A stretch of 64,000 nucleotides of DNA, taken from contig NZ_PJMQ01000001.1 of the NCBI RefSeq assembly GCF_002846335.1, positions 1,612,001-1,676,000 of the forward strand. The letters are read 5' to 3'. The stretch is from Janthinobacterium sp. 61 (GTDB lineage: Bacteria > Pseudomonadota > Gammaproteobacteria > Burkholderiales > Burkholderiaceae_D). The translations under genes and the position numbers were made by a program. Below are positions 36,811-45,899 of the stretch, piece by piece. Under the pieces are notes generated by a model. The model was not told the origin of the DNA, did no database searches, and worked only from the letters and a program-made list of their open reading frames with translations. The first letter of the stretch is position 1, and each line of letters starts with the position of its first letter.

Positions 36811-37734
36811 TCAGGCATAGACAGCGTTCTGTGTCACTGGCTGCAGGTTCACATCATAGATTACCTGCGCGCGCATCGACGCTTCCAGCGAGGGTATCGA
36901 GCCGCCGGCGCGGTACTGGAAGCTCACTTGCAGCACGTCGCCCGCCTTCACGGCCAGCGGCGTGGCCAGCGGCAAGCACATGTAGTGGTTCAGCCAGTCG
37001 ATGGTGGTCGAGCGCTCGGGCACCACGGCCAGGATGTTCTTGGTGACGAAACGCAAGGCGTTCAGTGTGCCGCTGCGTTCGACGACGAACTTGCCATCAA
37101 AGCCGAACACGCTGTCCGTCGGCTGGCTGAAGTCGATGATGCTGTACACGGACGGCGGCGCCAGTTCCTGCACACCCGGATGGATGGCCGTGGTTTCCTG
37201 GAATTGCACGATGGGCGCATAAAAACCCTCGAAATCGTATTCCTGCTGCATCGGCTGCACGGCCATGATGATGGCTTCGGGCAGGAAGATGGGCAGCGGG
37301 CCGCCAAAACGGGCCAGGTAGCGGCGCTTGAATGATTCGATCACTTCCACTTGCTTTTCGCGCAGCATGCCCACGTGTATCATTTCGCAGATGACAATGT
37401 CGACGGGTTCGGGCGGCAGATATTCGAAGGCGTCCGCGTGGACAACTTCCACTTTTTCACCGTTGGGATTGAGCGCCAGCATCTTGCGCGCTTCCTTGAC
37501 CATGTCCGGATTGAACTCCACGCACCACACCTTGTCAGCGCGCGCAGCCGCAAACCACGACAGCACGCCCGTGCCGCCACCCAGTTCCAGCACCTTCATG
37601 CCGGGCTTCACCGCGTAATCGATCGCCGACTTGAACCCGTGCATGCGGTTCTGGTCCATCAACATATTGTGGTGGTAATGGACGGGGATAAATTGCCCCA
37701 GGTAACAACTCTCGATTTCTCGTTCATTCAGCAT
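36811..37734 (-). CDS. class I SAM-dependent methyltransferase resembling protein arginine methyltransferases
   Basis: A 307-residue protein. The Rossmann part (about 25-150) has motif I VLELGGGTGVLSWFAAARA, acidic motif WCVEFNPDM, motif II HADAFEYLPPEPVDIVICEM and a Glu-rich loop CEMIHVGMLREKQ at the place of the PRMT double-E loop. The C-terminal half is a beta-rich domain (LPEAIIMAVQP; DWLNHYMCLPLATPLAVKAG) laid out like the PRMT barrel. The start at 37734 has AGAGGA six bases upstream. Substrate unknown; a small-molecule target is also possible. Confidence 0.72.
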   Translation of the reverse strand: MLNEREIESCYLGQFIPVHYHHNMLMDQNRMHGFKSAIDYAVKPGMKVLELGGGTGVLSWFAAARADKVWCVEFNPDMVKEARKMLALNPNGEKVEVVHADAFEYLPPEPVDIVICEMIHVGMLREKQVEVIESFKRRYLARFGGPLPIFLPEAIIMAVQPMQQEYDFEGFYAPIVQFQETTAIHPGVQELAPPSVYSIIDFSQPTDSVFGFDGKFVVERSGTLNALRFVTKNILAVVPERSTTIDWLNHYMCLPLATPLAVKAGDVLQVSFQYRAGGSIPSLEASMRAQVIYDVNLQPVTQNAVYA

Positions 37735-37863
37735 GTCTGTCCTCTTGGAGTCTGGCTCCGATGGCCGATCGGTTTTGTCATTCCAGAAAGCAGTGATATC
37801 GCACGGGCTGCGCGAGGGGCGGCGACAATACAGCCGGCGCCTGACGGTGATGTGATGGCCCAT

Positions 37864-37922
37864 GCGACGATCTCCTGATTAATGCGACAGGATCATTATC
37901 GTTAATTGGCCGGGGGAACAAA
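37864..37922 (-). promoter_or_regulatory. possible promoter and second ribosome site upstream of the methyltransferase
   Basis: Reading the minus strand, GATAAT (37895-37900) follows a TTTGTT-like -35 at a 16-base distance. Next comes AGGAG eight bases before an in-frame ATG at 37863 that would add 43 Arg-rich residues to the methyltransferase. Confidence 0.3.
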
Positions 37923-37987
37923 GCGCTGAGGTGAGAGGCATTTCCATGCCAGTTTCAGCGCTGGCATGGAAAATATGACTAGAAAGA

Positions 37988-38638
37988 TCACTTACGGGAG
38001 GCGCGCGCCTTCTGTGCCGCTTCGATGATGGCCACCACGCCGGGCTTGTCGCCCGCCTGGGCGAACTGCGCGGCCGTCCAGCCATGGTCGCTTTTCAGGC
38101 TGGCGTCCGCGCCCCAGGACAGCAGCAGCTTGACGGCACCTTCCTGCCCTTCGCGGGCGGCGAACATCAGCGGCGTGACGTTGGCAGGGGCGCGCGCATC
38201 GACCACGGCATCACGGTCCAGAAAAATCTTCATGATGGGCAAGTCGCCCGCCGAGGCCGCATAGTGGAGCGCCGTCCAGCCGCTCTGGTTGACCTTGGCG
38301 CCCTTGGCCAGCAAAGCTTGCACGGCGTCCAGCTTGTGCTTGTAGGCGGCCATCATCAGCGCCGTGTTGCCGTTGGCCGAGCGCGCTTCGATGTCGATGC
38401 CGGGCGTGTCGAGCAGCAGCTTGAATACCTTGTCCGCATCGTCGCGCAAGGCCAGCACGAGGGGAATGTCACCCCGCTGCGTATCAGGCTGATTCGGATT
38501 CATGCCTTCGTCCAGCATGCTGCGCACGCCGCTGGCGTTGTTGACGGACACGGCACGGAAGAAAGTGTCCGGGTCCGGCGCCGCCTGGCTGGCGGTGGCA
38601 CAGCAGAGCAGCATCGCCAGGGCGAGTTTTTTCATCAT
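37988..38638 (-). CDS. secreted ankyrin-repeat protein
   Basis: A 216-residue protein with a signal peptide (MMKKLALAMLLCCATASQAA) and four to five ankyrin repeats (about 35-205): GDIPLVLALRDDADKVFKLL, NGNTALMMAAYKHKLDAVQAL, SGWTALHYAASAGDLPIMKI, NVTPLMFAAREGQEGAVKLL. Ankyrin stacks bind partner proteins; here the interaction would be periplasmic. Similar proteins often sit beside catalase or lipase genes, but none is adjacent. It is 16 bases upstream of tatD in the direction of transcription. Confidence 0.87.
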   Translation of the reverse strand: MMKKLALAMLLCCATASQAAPDPDTFFRAVSVNNASGVRSMLDEGMNPNQPDTQRGDIPLVLALRDDADKVFKLLLDTPGIDIEARSANGNTALMMAAYKHKLDAVQALLAKGAKVNQSGWTALHYAASAGDLPIMKIFLDRDAVVDARAPANVTPLMFAAREGQEGAVKLLLSWGADASLKSDHGWTAAQFAQAGDKPGVVAIIEAAQKARASRK

Positions 38639-38654
38639 GTCTAACCTTAAGAAG

Positions 38655-39434
38655 TTATGGCAACTGATTGAATAACTTGAAGAAATTATCCGTCGTCTGG
38701 CGCGCCACCTGCTCCAGGGGGATGCCTTTCAGGGTCGACAGATATTCGGCCACGTGGGCCACATAGCCGGGCTCATTCATGCGGCCGCGGAACGGTACGG
38801 GCGCCAGATACGGCGAATCCGTCTCGATCAGTATGCGTTCGAGCGGCACGTCCAAAGCCACGGCTTGCAAATCCTTCGCGCTCTTGAACGTGACGATGCC
38901 GGAAAACGAAATATAGAAACCCATGTCTATGGCGGCGCGAGCCACTTCCAGCGACTCCGTAAAGCAATGCATGACGCCGGCAACGCCGCCATCGGATACG
39001 CCCGCACCCTCTTCGCGCATGATGCGTATCGTGTCTGCACTGGCCGCCCGTGTGTGAATAATCAAGGGCTTACGGGTGATTCTTGAAGCTTTGATGTGCG
39101 TGCGAAAACGCTCGCGCTGCCATTCCAGGTCGCCCGTCAGGCGGAAATAGTCGAGACCCGTCTCGCCGATGGCGATGATCTTCGGGTGATCGGCCAGGCG
39201 CACCAGGTCTTCCACGGACGGTTCAGGCGTGTCCTCGTAGTCGGGATGCACGCCGACGGATGCGAAAATATGCGGATACTGCTCGGCCAGGGCCAGCACC
39301 TGTGGGAAGTCCGGCAAGTCGACGGACACGCACAGGGCGTGCGTCACCTTGTTCTCGGCCATCTTGGCGAGGATCTCGGGCATGCGAGCAGCCAGCTCGG
39401 GGAAATTGATATGGCAATGGGAATCGATATACAT
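38655..39434 (-). CDS. TatD-family metal-dependent DNase (YcfH type)
   Basis: A 259-residue TIM-barrel hydrolase with all metal ligands visible: DSHCHI at the N-terminus, GETGLDYF, PLIIHTRAA, MHCFTES and ETDSPYLAPVP. TatD proteins are 3'-5' nucleases acting in DNA repair or quality control. In E. coli the closest relative ycfH follows mltG-tmk-holB; here it is downstream of the same block on the same strand but separated by two genes. ATG 39434 matches the family N-terminus. Confidence 0.92.
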   Translation of the reverse strand: MYIDSHCHINFPELAARMPEILAKMAENKVTHALCVSVDLPDFPQVLALAEQYPHIFASVGVHPDYEDTPEPSVEDLVRLADHPKIIAIGETGLDYFRLTGDLEWQRERFRTHIKASRITRKPLIIHTRAASADTIRIMREEGAGVSDGGVAGVMHCFTESLEVARAAIDMGFYISFSGIVTFKSAKDLQAVALDVPLERILIETDSPYLAPVPFRGRMNEPGYVAHVAEYLSTLKGIPLEQVARQTTDNFFKLFNQLP

Positions 39435-39512
39435 AAGGCGGGATTGTACCGGAGGGAGCAAAAAATGGCCGGGGAACAGCGCCTTCATCCCCTGCCATGG
39501 TGGTGCGGATGC

Positions 39513-40145
39513 TTACAGCTTCGAGGCAGGATGTTCCGCAAGCGGAACGAAGTGGCCGGTCGACTCGTCGAGCGCGTCAAGGGAACCGTTCTCGATGTCG
39601 TACACCCAGCCGTGCAGGGTCAGCCTGTTTTGCGCCATGGCCAGCGCCACCGAGGGATGGGTGCGCAGGTTATTGAGTTGCGCGACCACATTGGCGCGCA
39701 CCATTCCGTCGATGCGCGACTGTTCCGTCGGATGCTCGACCGACTCGTTGATCATGCGTGCCGCATCGGCATGGTGCAGCCAGCTGCGCACGGCCGGCAT
39801 ATGGTCCAGGCAGGCACAGGTGGCAATCGCCTTCATCGCGCCGCAATCGGAATGGCCGCAAATAACGATGTCGCTCACGTTCAAGGCAGACACGGCAAAT
39901 TCCACCGTGGCGCTTACGCCACCCGGTTCGGGGCCGTACGAGGGCACGATGTTGCCCGCGTTGCGAATCACGAAGAGCTCGCCTGGTTCGCGCTGCGTTA
40001 CCAGTTCCGGCACCATGCGGCTGTCCGAGCAGGAAATGAACAGGGCCTTGGGGGTTTGTCCCGTGGCCAGCGTCTTGAACAACTCGCGGCGCTCGGGAAA
40101 AACCTCTTTTTGGAAGCGTAGAAATCCAGCAATAATGTCGCGCAT
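39513..40145 (-). CDS. beta-class carbonic anhydrase
   Basis: A 210-residue enzyme with the zinc-site residues Cys39, Asp41 and Arg43 (SCSDSRM), His98 and Cys101 (GHSDCGA), and the family segment [16 protein letters not shown]. It interconverts CO2 and bicarbonate for carboxylation reactions and pH balance. It lies 78 bases upstream of tatD and has its own AT-rich upstream region. Confidence 0.94.
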   Translation of the reverse strand: MRDIIAGFLRFQKEVFPERRELFKTLATGQTPKALFISCSDSRMVPELVTQREPGELFVIRNAGNIVPSYGPEPGGVSATVEFAVSALNVSDIVICGHSDCGAMKAIATCACLDHMPAVRSWLHHADAARMINESVEHPTEQSRIDGMVRANVVAQLNNLRTHPSVALAMAQNRLTLHGWVYDIENGSLDALDESTGHFVPLAEHPASKL

Positions 40146-40202
40146 AAATAAATAAAATGGTTGGCTGAGACGATATTATCGCTGATATGGCGCCTGAGTT
40201 CC

Positions 40203-40589
40203 CTATTGCCCCTCGGGTGGCTGCCACAGCTCCACCTTGTTACCCTCGGGATCGATGACCCAGCCGAACTGGCCGTATTGCGAGTCGGGCGCCTTGTCCA
40301 GCACCGTACAGCCCTCGTCGCGCAGCGCTTGCAGCAGCGCATCGAGGTCATCGACCCGGTAATTGATCATGAAGCCAGCCTTGCCCGGCGCGAATTGCTC
40401 GCTGTCCTGTGCCGCCACGGACCAGATGGTGGTGCCACCCGTGGGCTGGCCACTAGCATCCGTCCAGGTGAAGGCGGCCCCGCCCCAGGGCTGCACGTCC
40501 AGGCCCAGGTGGCGCTGGTACCAGGCGCGCAGCGCGGCCGGGTCTTGCGCGAGGAAGAAGATGCCACCGATGCCAGTGACGCGTTTCAT
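40203..40589 (-). CDS. VOC-superfamily (glyoxalase-like) protein
   Basis: A 128-residue vicinal-oxygen-chelate protein: GIGGIFFLAQDPAALRAWYQ, HLGLDVQPWGGAAF and the closing SQYGQFGWVIDPEGNKVELW, which carries the metal-ligand Glu. Proteins of this size dimerise to bind a metal; substrate unknown. GGAGG precedes the ATG at 40589 by about five bases. The 238 bases between it and holB hold no supported gene. Confidence 0.85.
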   Translation of the reverse strand: MKRVTGIGGIFFLAQDPAALRAWYQRHLGLDVQPWGGAAFTWTDASGQPTGGTTIWSVAAQDSEQFAPGKAGFMINYRVDDLDALLQALRDEGCTVLDKAPDSQYGQFGWVIDPEGNKVELWQPPEGQ

Positions 40590-40827
40590 GCACGCCTCCA
40601 TTGCTGTCCTGTGCCTTGACTGTATCACCGCGGGGCTAGCGTGGCAAACGGCCATGGCGCGCCAGGCAAAAATATTATCAAGATGTATAGTAAACTGCCG
40701 CTGCGCAGCCATGGGGGTTGCGCGCGGAAACGTGGAGAGTGTTCATGCTGAAACCTGCGGCTAAATCATTCGCATCGTGCCAATAATTAAATAATCTGCA
40801 TTAACTTGGTGACGCAAGCGCTTGATT

Positions 40828-41856
40828 TCATTGGCAACTTGAAGAGTAGTCGAGCAGCATGTCTTCCAGAAACAGCTTGGGCGACAAGGGGTGCTCGGCG
40901 ATCGCCCTGCGCTCATTGGCTGCCTTGATGGCGGCCATCAAACGGCTGACGTTGATGCGTGCGGCCAGCGCTTCCAGCTCCCGCCTGTGGCGCGGATAGT
41001 AGCGGATAGTGCCGGACAATTTCACGGAAAACACATCGTACAGCCAGCGCTGCAAGGACGCCACCAGTGGCGCCAAAGGCGCCTTCTGCAGCTTGTCGGC
41101 CGCCTTCAGGGCAGCTTCCACGCCCGGATGGGCCAACACTTGCAGCAACTGTTCCGTTTCTTCGCGGCCACCCGACTCGGATTGGGCCAGCGCGGCCAGC
41201 GGCGCGCCGCCCTGCTCGCGCAGCCAGCTGTCCGCGTCATTCAAGCCTTGGGCCTTGAGCCAGGTCAAGGCCTGCTCGTGGCTGGGCATGGGCAAGGCGA
41301 ACTTGCGGCAGCGTGACAAGATCGTCGGCAGCAAACGGTCCAGGCTGTTCGATGCCAGCAGGAACAAGGTACCCGGCGGAGGCTCCTCCAGCGTCTTCAG
41401 CAAGGCATTCGAGGCGGGCGTATTGAGCGCCTCGGCCGGGTACAGCACCACCACGCGCAAGCCTTGGCGATGCGTGGAAATGTTCATGAAGTCGGCCAGG
41501 TTGCGGATCTGCTCGATCTTGATGTCTTTCGACGGCGTCTTGGTCTTGGCGCTCTTCTTCGCGCCTTCGCCCTCTTCGCCGTCGTCGGCCACCTCGTCTT
41601 CCAGCGCTTCCGGACGGACCCTGCGGTAATCCGGATGGTTGCCCTGGCTAAACCAGCCGCACGAAGCGCACGCGCCGCAGGCATGACCGTTTGCGCGTAC
41701 GTCTTCGCACAGCAAGGCCTGCGCGAAATGCTCGATGAAATCTGCCTTGCCGATGCCTTGCGCGCCATGGAACAAAATGGCGTGCGGCATGCGCGGGCGC
41801 AGCGCTTGCAATTGCTGCCAGGCGTCCTGCTGCCAGGGATAGAGAGAACTTGTCAT
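40828..41856 (-). CDS. holB: DNA polymerase III delta-prime subunit
   Basis: A 342-residue clamp-loader subunit. It has the degenerate P-loop HGAQGIGKADF (Lys followed by Ala rather than Thr/Ser, as expected for a subunit that does not hydrolyse ATP), a zinc-binding CGACASCGWF, the SRC motif ILSRCRKFALP, and NALLKTLEEPPPGTLF. A charged insert near residues 85-110 (DEVADDGEEGEGAKK) is unusual. It follows tmk by 16 bases, the same order as in E. coli. Confidence 0.93.
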   Translation of the reverse strand: MTSSLYPWQQDAWQQLQALRPRMPHAILFHGAQGIGKADFIEHFAQALLCEDVRANGHACGACASCGWFSQGNHPDYRRVRPEALEDEVADDGEEGEGAKKSAKTKTPSKDIKIEQIRNLADFMNISTHRQGLRVVVLYPAEALNTPASNALLKTLEEPPPGTLFLLASNSLDRLLPTILSRCRKFALPMPSHEQALTWLKAQGLNDADSWLREQGGAPLAALAQSESGGREETEQLLQVLAHPGVEAALKAADKLQKAPLAPLVASLQRWLYDVFSVKLSGTIRYYPRHRRELEALAARINVSRLMAAIKAANERRAIAEHPLSPKLFLEDMLLDYSSSCQ

Positions 41857-41872
41857 ATCATCTTCTTTTAAA

Positions 41873-42514
41873 TCAGCGTGTTACAGCACTTTGCTCAAGC
41901 AGAACATCAAGCAGCTGTGCGAGCTGTACTTGAATGTCAGCGATGCTTTGCGTGGAATCGATGATGCGGAAGCGTTCAGGGAACTGGGCGGCGCGGCGCA
42001 GATACTCGTTGCGCGTGGCGGCGAAGAAATCCGATCGCTCCTGTTCGAACTTGTCGAGCGAGCGCGTGGCGTCCAGGCGGGCACGGGCCACGGCCAGCGG
42101 CACGTCGAACAAAAACGTCAGGTCCGGCTGCAGGTGGGGATGCACCCACGCTTCCAGCGCTTCCATCTTGCGCAAGTCCATGCCCCTGCCGCCACCCTGG
42201 TAGGCAAAGCTGGCATCGGTAAAACGGTCGGAAATGACCCACTCGCCCCGCTCCAGGGCAGGCGCGATGACTTGCGCGATGTGTTCGCGGCGGCTGGCGA
42301 ACATCAGCAAGGCTTCCGTTTCCAAATGCATTTTTTCATGCAACAGCAGTTCGCGCAGCTTTTCGCCCAGGCCGGTGCCGCCCGGTTCGCGCGACGACAC
42401 GAGGCTTACGCCCCGCTGCTGCAAATAGTCGGTAACAAAGCCGATATGCGTCGACTTGCCCGCGCCATCGATGCCTTCGAAGGTGATGAAGCGGGGTTGA
42501 TGGTGTTGTGTCAT
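41873..42514 (-). CDS. tmk: thymidylate kinase
   Basis: A 213-residue dTMP kinase: P-loop [12 protein letters not shown], the DR motif [17 protein letters not shown] and the lid region with [14 protein letters not shown]. It makes dTDP for DNA synthesis. The gene lies between mltG (26 bases) and holB (16 bases) in a conserved operon. Confidence 0.96.
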   Translation of the reverse strand: MTQHHQPRFITFEGIDGAGKSTHIGFVTDYLQQRGVSLVSSREPGGTGLGEKLRELLLHEKMHLETEALLMFASRREHIAQVIAPALERGEWVISDRFTDASFAYQGGGRGMDLRKMEALEAWVHPHLQPDLTFLFDVPLAVARARLDATRSLDKFEQERSDFFAATRNEYLRRAAQFPERFRIIDSTQSIADIQVQLAQLLDVLLEQSAVTR

Positions 42515-42540
42515 GAAACTTCTTACTTAATCAGGTGAAA

Positions 42541-43527
42541 TTACCGCTGGTACTGGTTCACGGCGCGGTTATGGTCGGGCAAGTTGGCCGAGAACTGACT
42601 GGTGCCGTCGCCGCGCGCCACGAAATACAGCGCCTGCGTGCGGGCCGGCGCCAGCGCCGCCGTCAGCGATTGCGCGCCAGCCAGCGCGATCGGCGTGGGC
42701 GGCAAGCCGCCGCGCGTGTAGGTATTGTACGGGGTGTCCGCTTCCAGGTCGCGTTTGCGGATCTTGCCCTGGTAGTTGTCGCCCATGCCATAGATTACGG
42801 TCGGGTCCGTCTGAAGCAGCATGCCGGTCTTCAGGCGGTTGACGAAGACGCCGGCGATCATGGCACGTTCGGACTTTTGTCCCGTTTCCTTTTCCACGAT
42901 GGAAGCCATGATCAGCGCCTCGTACGGGTTTTTATAGGGCAAGGCGGGATCGCGCTTGAACCACGCCTCGGACAAACGACCTATCATGGCCGTGTGCGCC
43001 TGCTTGAAAATCTGCATTTCGCTGGCGCCCTTGGCAAACAGATAGGTATCCGGGAAGAACAGGCCTTCCGGCAGCACAAATTCGGGACTGATTTTCGCCA
43101 TCAACTCCTTGTCGGACAGGCCCACGGTATCGTGCTTGAGGCCGGGATGACTGGCCATCGCCTGGCGCATCTGCTTGAAAGTCCAGCCTTCGATGATGGT
43201 CAGCGATTCTTGCGCGAATTCACCGCGCGCCAGCTGCGTGATCAGACGCTGCGGTGTCGTGCCAGGCTTCAGCTCGTAGGAACCGGCCTTGATCTTCGAG
43301 GTCTTGCCTTCGATACGCGCCAGCAAGTTGAACAGGATGGGCACGATGGGCACGCCCGCGTCCGCAATCTGCTGGCCGGCCGCATGCGCGCCACTGCCCG
43401 GCATGATCGTAAACGGGATCGCTTCGCCTTCCGTGGTGATGGGTTGCTGCGCCCAGTACACAAAAGTACCCCCGGCGCCGATGGCGGCGATGAGCGAACT
43501 GACTACAAGTTTTTTAAAGAAAGCCAT
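42541..43527 (-). CDS. mltG: endolytic murein transglycosylase MltG (YceG family)
   Basis: A 328-residue protein anchored by one N-terminal helix (LVVSSLIAAIGAGGTFVYW), a LysM-like part, and the YceG domain with catalytic Glu in MASIVEKETGQKSERAMIAG and the C-terminal TYTRGGLPPTPIALAG. It cleaves nascent glycan strands and helps set their length. Start 43527 (MAFFKKLVV) matches the family. First gene of the mltG-tmk-holB operon, divergent from ygfZ. Confidence 0.95.
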   Translation of the reverse strand: MAFFKKLVVSSLIAAIGAGGTFVYWAQQPITTEGEAIPFTIMPGSGAHAAGQQIADAGVPIVPILFNLLARIEGKTSKIKAGSYELKPGTTPQRLITQLARGEFAQESLTIIEGWTFKQMRQAMASHPGLKHDTVGLSDKELMAKISPEFVLPEGLFFPDTYLFAKGASEMQIFKQAHTAMIGRLSEAWFKRDPALPYKNPYEALIMASIVEKETGQKSERAMIAGVFVNRLKTGMLLQTDPTVIYGMGDNYQGKIRKRDLEADTPYNTYTRGGLPPTPIALAGAQSLTAALAPARTQALYFVARGDGTSQFSANLPDHNRAVNQYQR

Positions 43528-43712
43528 TGTTCCGATTCTTGTGATGCGGGCGCTACCGGGCAGCGCGCGCTTGTTATGATCGTTCATTTGTGAAGCAAGT
43601 ACGCGCAAAGCGGCGCCAACACTGGCATTCTTGCCGCTGCCGACGCAATCTGCGCGACATCACTATAATGAACCCGTAATGATAATGCTTAATCGCTGAT
43701 CTAATGGAAATT

Positions 43713-44834
43713 ATGAATAACTGGAATCAATTTTTAACTGCACAAGGCGCCCGCCCCGTTGTCATCGATGGCGCGCCTGACAGCACCGCTCTTGTCACCA
43801 GCGTCGCCACCAACGTCTACCCCATCGCCGATTTTGGCCAGTCCCTGACAGTGTCCCAGCTGCAAGAAGGTTTTGTCGCGGCCATCACGGACCAGGGCTT
43901 GATCGGCTTGACCGGCGACGAGGCAGCCAGTTTCCTGCACGGCCAGCTGACCAACGATGTGGAACACCTGGACCGGGAGCAAGTGCGCCTGGCCGGCTAT
44001 TGCACGCCCAAGGGCAGGATGCTTGCCAGTTTCCTGATGTGGCGCAATGCCACCACCATTTATCTGCAATTGCCGCGCGCCATACAGCCAGCCATCCAGA
44101 AGCGCTTGCAAATGTTCGTGCTGCGCGCCAAGGCCAAGCTGCACGATGCGTCCTTTGATGAAGCGAACCAGGTCATCCTGGGCCTGGGTGGACTAAAGGC
44201 CAGCGCCACCCTGTCCGCCTGCTTCCCCGTACTGCCCGCCACGCCGTTCAGCAAAGTGGACCACACTCTGGGCACCCTGCTGCGCGTGGCCGATGCCTTT
44301 GGCAGCGCCCGCTATGAATGGCTGACGTCCGCCGCCACGGCGCGCGAGCTGTGGCCACAGTTGACCGAACAACTGGCCAAGGGCGGTAATGACGCCTGGC
44401 AATTGTCGGAAATCCATGCGGGCATCCCGCAGATCACGGCCTCCACGCAAGAGCAATTCGTGCCGCAAATGGTCAATTTCGAGCTGCTGGGCGGCGTCAA
44501 TTTCAAGAAAGGCTGCTACCCGGGCCAGGAAATCGTCGCGCGCAGCCAGTATCTGGGCAAGCTCAAGCGCCGTACCACCCTCGTCAGCATCGCTGACGCA
44601 GCGGCAGTGGCCGGTGGCGAACTGTTCGCCACCAGCGACCCGGACCAGCCTTGCGGCATGCTCGTCAACGCCGCGCCCAACGGTGCCGGCGGCATCGACG
44701 CCCTCGTTGAAATGAAGTTGGGGGCGATAGCGGAAGGTTCAAGCGCAGCCGGCGCCGTGCGCTACGGTTCGGCCCTGGGCGCTCACGTGCAGTTCCTGCC
44801 CATGCCTTACGTGCTCGACGCACTCGACTTGTGA
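43713..44834 (+). CDS. ygfZ: tRNA-modifying/folate-binding protein YgfZ
   Basis: A 373-residue GcvT-like protein with the signature KKGCYPGQEIVARSQYLGKL (residues about 263-282), whose Cys is essential for the YgfZ role in Fe-S cluster enzymes. The N-terminal GLTGDEAASFLHGQLTNDVE is also typical. It helps assemble or repair Fe-S proteins with folate. ATG 43713 has GGAA upstream; ATG 43704 has no ribosome site. Divergent from mltG. Confidence 0.92.
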   Translation: MNNWNQFLTAQGARPVVIDGAPDSTALVTSVATNVYPIADFGQSLTVSQLQEGFVAAITDQGLIGLTGDEAASFLHGQLTNDVEHLDREQVRLAGYCTPKGRMLASFLMWRNATTIYLQLPRAIQPAIQKRLQMFVLRAKAKLHDASFDEANQVILGLGGLKASATLSACFPVLPATPFSKVDHTLGTLLRVADAFGSARYEWLTSAATARELWPQLTEQLAKGGNDAWQLSEIHAGIPQITASTQEQFVPQMVNFELLGGVNFKKGCYPGQEIVARSQYLGKLKRRTTLVSIADAAAVAGGELFATSDPDQPCGMLVNAAPNGAGGIDALVEMKLGAIAEGSSAAGAVRYGSALGAHVQFLPMPYVLDALDL

Positions 44835-44841
44835 GAATGCC

Positions 44842-45132
44842 ATGAAAGATTTGTACATTTATTATCAGGTCAAGGAAGAGCACGCCCAGGCGCTGGAAGC
44901 GCGGGTCCGCTCCTTGCAGGCAAAGCTGGCGGCCGCCTCCGGCGTGTCGCCGCAACTCAAGCGCCGTCCGGAAGTGAAGGACGGCTTGCAGACGTGGATG
45001 GAAATCTATCCCGTCGTCGGCGAAGGTTTCGCCGAACTGCTGGCCGCAGCCGCCGACGAGGCGGGCTTGCTGGCCCTGACGGCAGGCGCGCGCCATACGG
45101 AAGTGTTCATGGATTTGCCTCCATGTGCCTGA
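44842..45132 (+). CDS. DUF4936-like small protein
   Basis: A 96-residue protein (MKDLYIYYQVKEEHAQALEA; LQTWMEIYPVV; HTEVFMDLPPCA). The pattern matches a family of about 100 residues usually found between ygfZ and NRDE genes in betaproteobacteria and named DUF4936; its fold is probably a ferredoxin-like dimer. Function unknown. It starts 7 bases after ygfZ and overlaps the next gene by 10 bases, so the three are one transcription unit. Confidence 0.78.
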   Translation: MKDLYIYYQVKEEHAQALEARVRSLQAKLAAASGVSPQLKRRPEVKDGLQTWMEIYPVVGEGFAELLAAAADEAGLLALTAGARHTEVFMDLPPCA

Positions 45133-45860
45133 TCGTTTTTGCCTGGAAAGTCAATCCGCACATCCCGCTGATTGCCGCCGCCAACCGCGACGAATTCTAT
45201 GAACGCGCCAGCGCCCCCGCCGGCGCCTGGCCCGAGCACCCGCAAGTGTATGCGGGCCGCGATCTGCAGGCGGGCGGCAGCTGGATGGGCATCACGCAGG
45301 CCGGCAGCGGCAGTTCGCGCTTTGCCGCCATCACCAATATCCGCAGTCCGCAAGACCGCAACCCGGACGCCCCCTCGCGCGGCGCCCTGGTGGCCGACTA
45401 TCTGGCCGGAAATATGTCACCGCAAGACTACATCGCGCAAATCCGCCCCGGATGCAAAGCCTACAACGGTTTCAATCTGGTACTGGGCGACGCGCATACG
45501 CTGATCTGGTTTTCCAACCGGGGCGATGGCGATGCACGCAATGGCCAACCGTTGGAACCGGGCATCTACGGCTTGTCGAACGCCCTGCTGGACGCGCCGT
45601 GGCCGAAAGTCTTGAAGACCAAAGCCCAGTTTGCCAGCCTGCTGTGCCAGGGCGCGCCCGACGACGCGTATTTCGACATGCTGGCCGATACCACGCGCGC
45701 GCCCGACTTCCGCTTGCCGGACACTGGCGTACCGCTCGACCTTGAGCGCGTGCTGTCCGCCGTCTGCATCGAAACGCCGGGCTATGGCACGCGCACTTCC
45801 ACCGTCGTGAAACTGTTCCCGGATTCCCCCGGCGAATTGCATGAGCTGGTGATTCAATAA
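45123..45860 (+). CDS. NRDE-family protein (TANGO2-like)
   Basis: A 245-residue protein with the family-defining start MCLIVFAWKVNPHIPLIAAA followed by NRDEFYER, then GGSWMGITQAG and the conserved C-terminal GTRTSTVVKL. NRDE proteins share the Ntn-hydrolase fold with an N-terminal Cys; the human relative TANGO2 has been linked to haem and lipid handling. Cys2 is present here. The exact role in bacteria is unclear. Confidence 0.9.
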   Translation: MCLIVFAWKVNPHIPLIAAANRDEFYERASAPAGAWPEHPQVYAGRDLQAGGSWMGITQAGSGSSRFAAITNIRSPQDRNPDAPSRGALVADYLAGNMSPQDYIAQIRPGCKAYNGFNLVLGDAHTLIWFSNRGDGDARNGQPLEPGIYGLSNALLDAPWPKVLKTKAQFASLLCQGAPDDAYFDMLADTTRAPDFRLPDTGVPLDLERVLSAVCIETPGYGTRTSTVVKLFPDSPGELHELVIQ

Positions 45861-45899
45861 CGCAACCTTGCCATCTTGATGAGGCGCAGGTCGGGATAG

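Noticed and set aside
40815..40824. CAAGCGCTTG, the same core as the palindrome before the LacI gene
   Set aside because: It is a single short copy just past the holB stop, away from any sugar gene; a 10-bp palindrome of this kind is expected by chance in GC-rich DNA.
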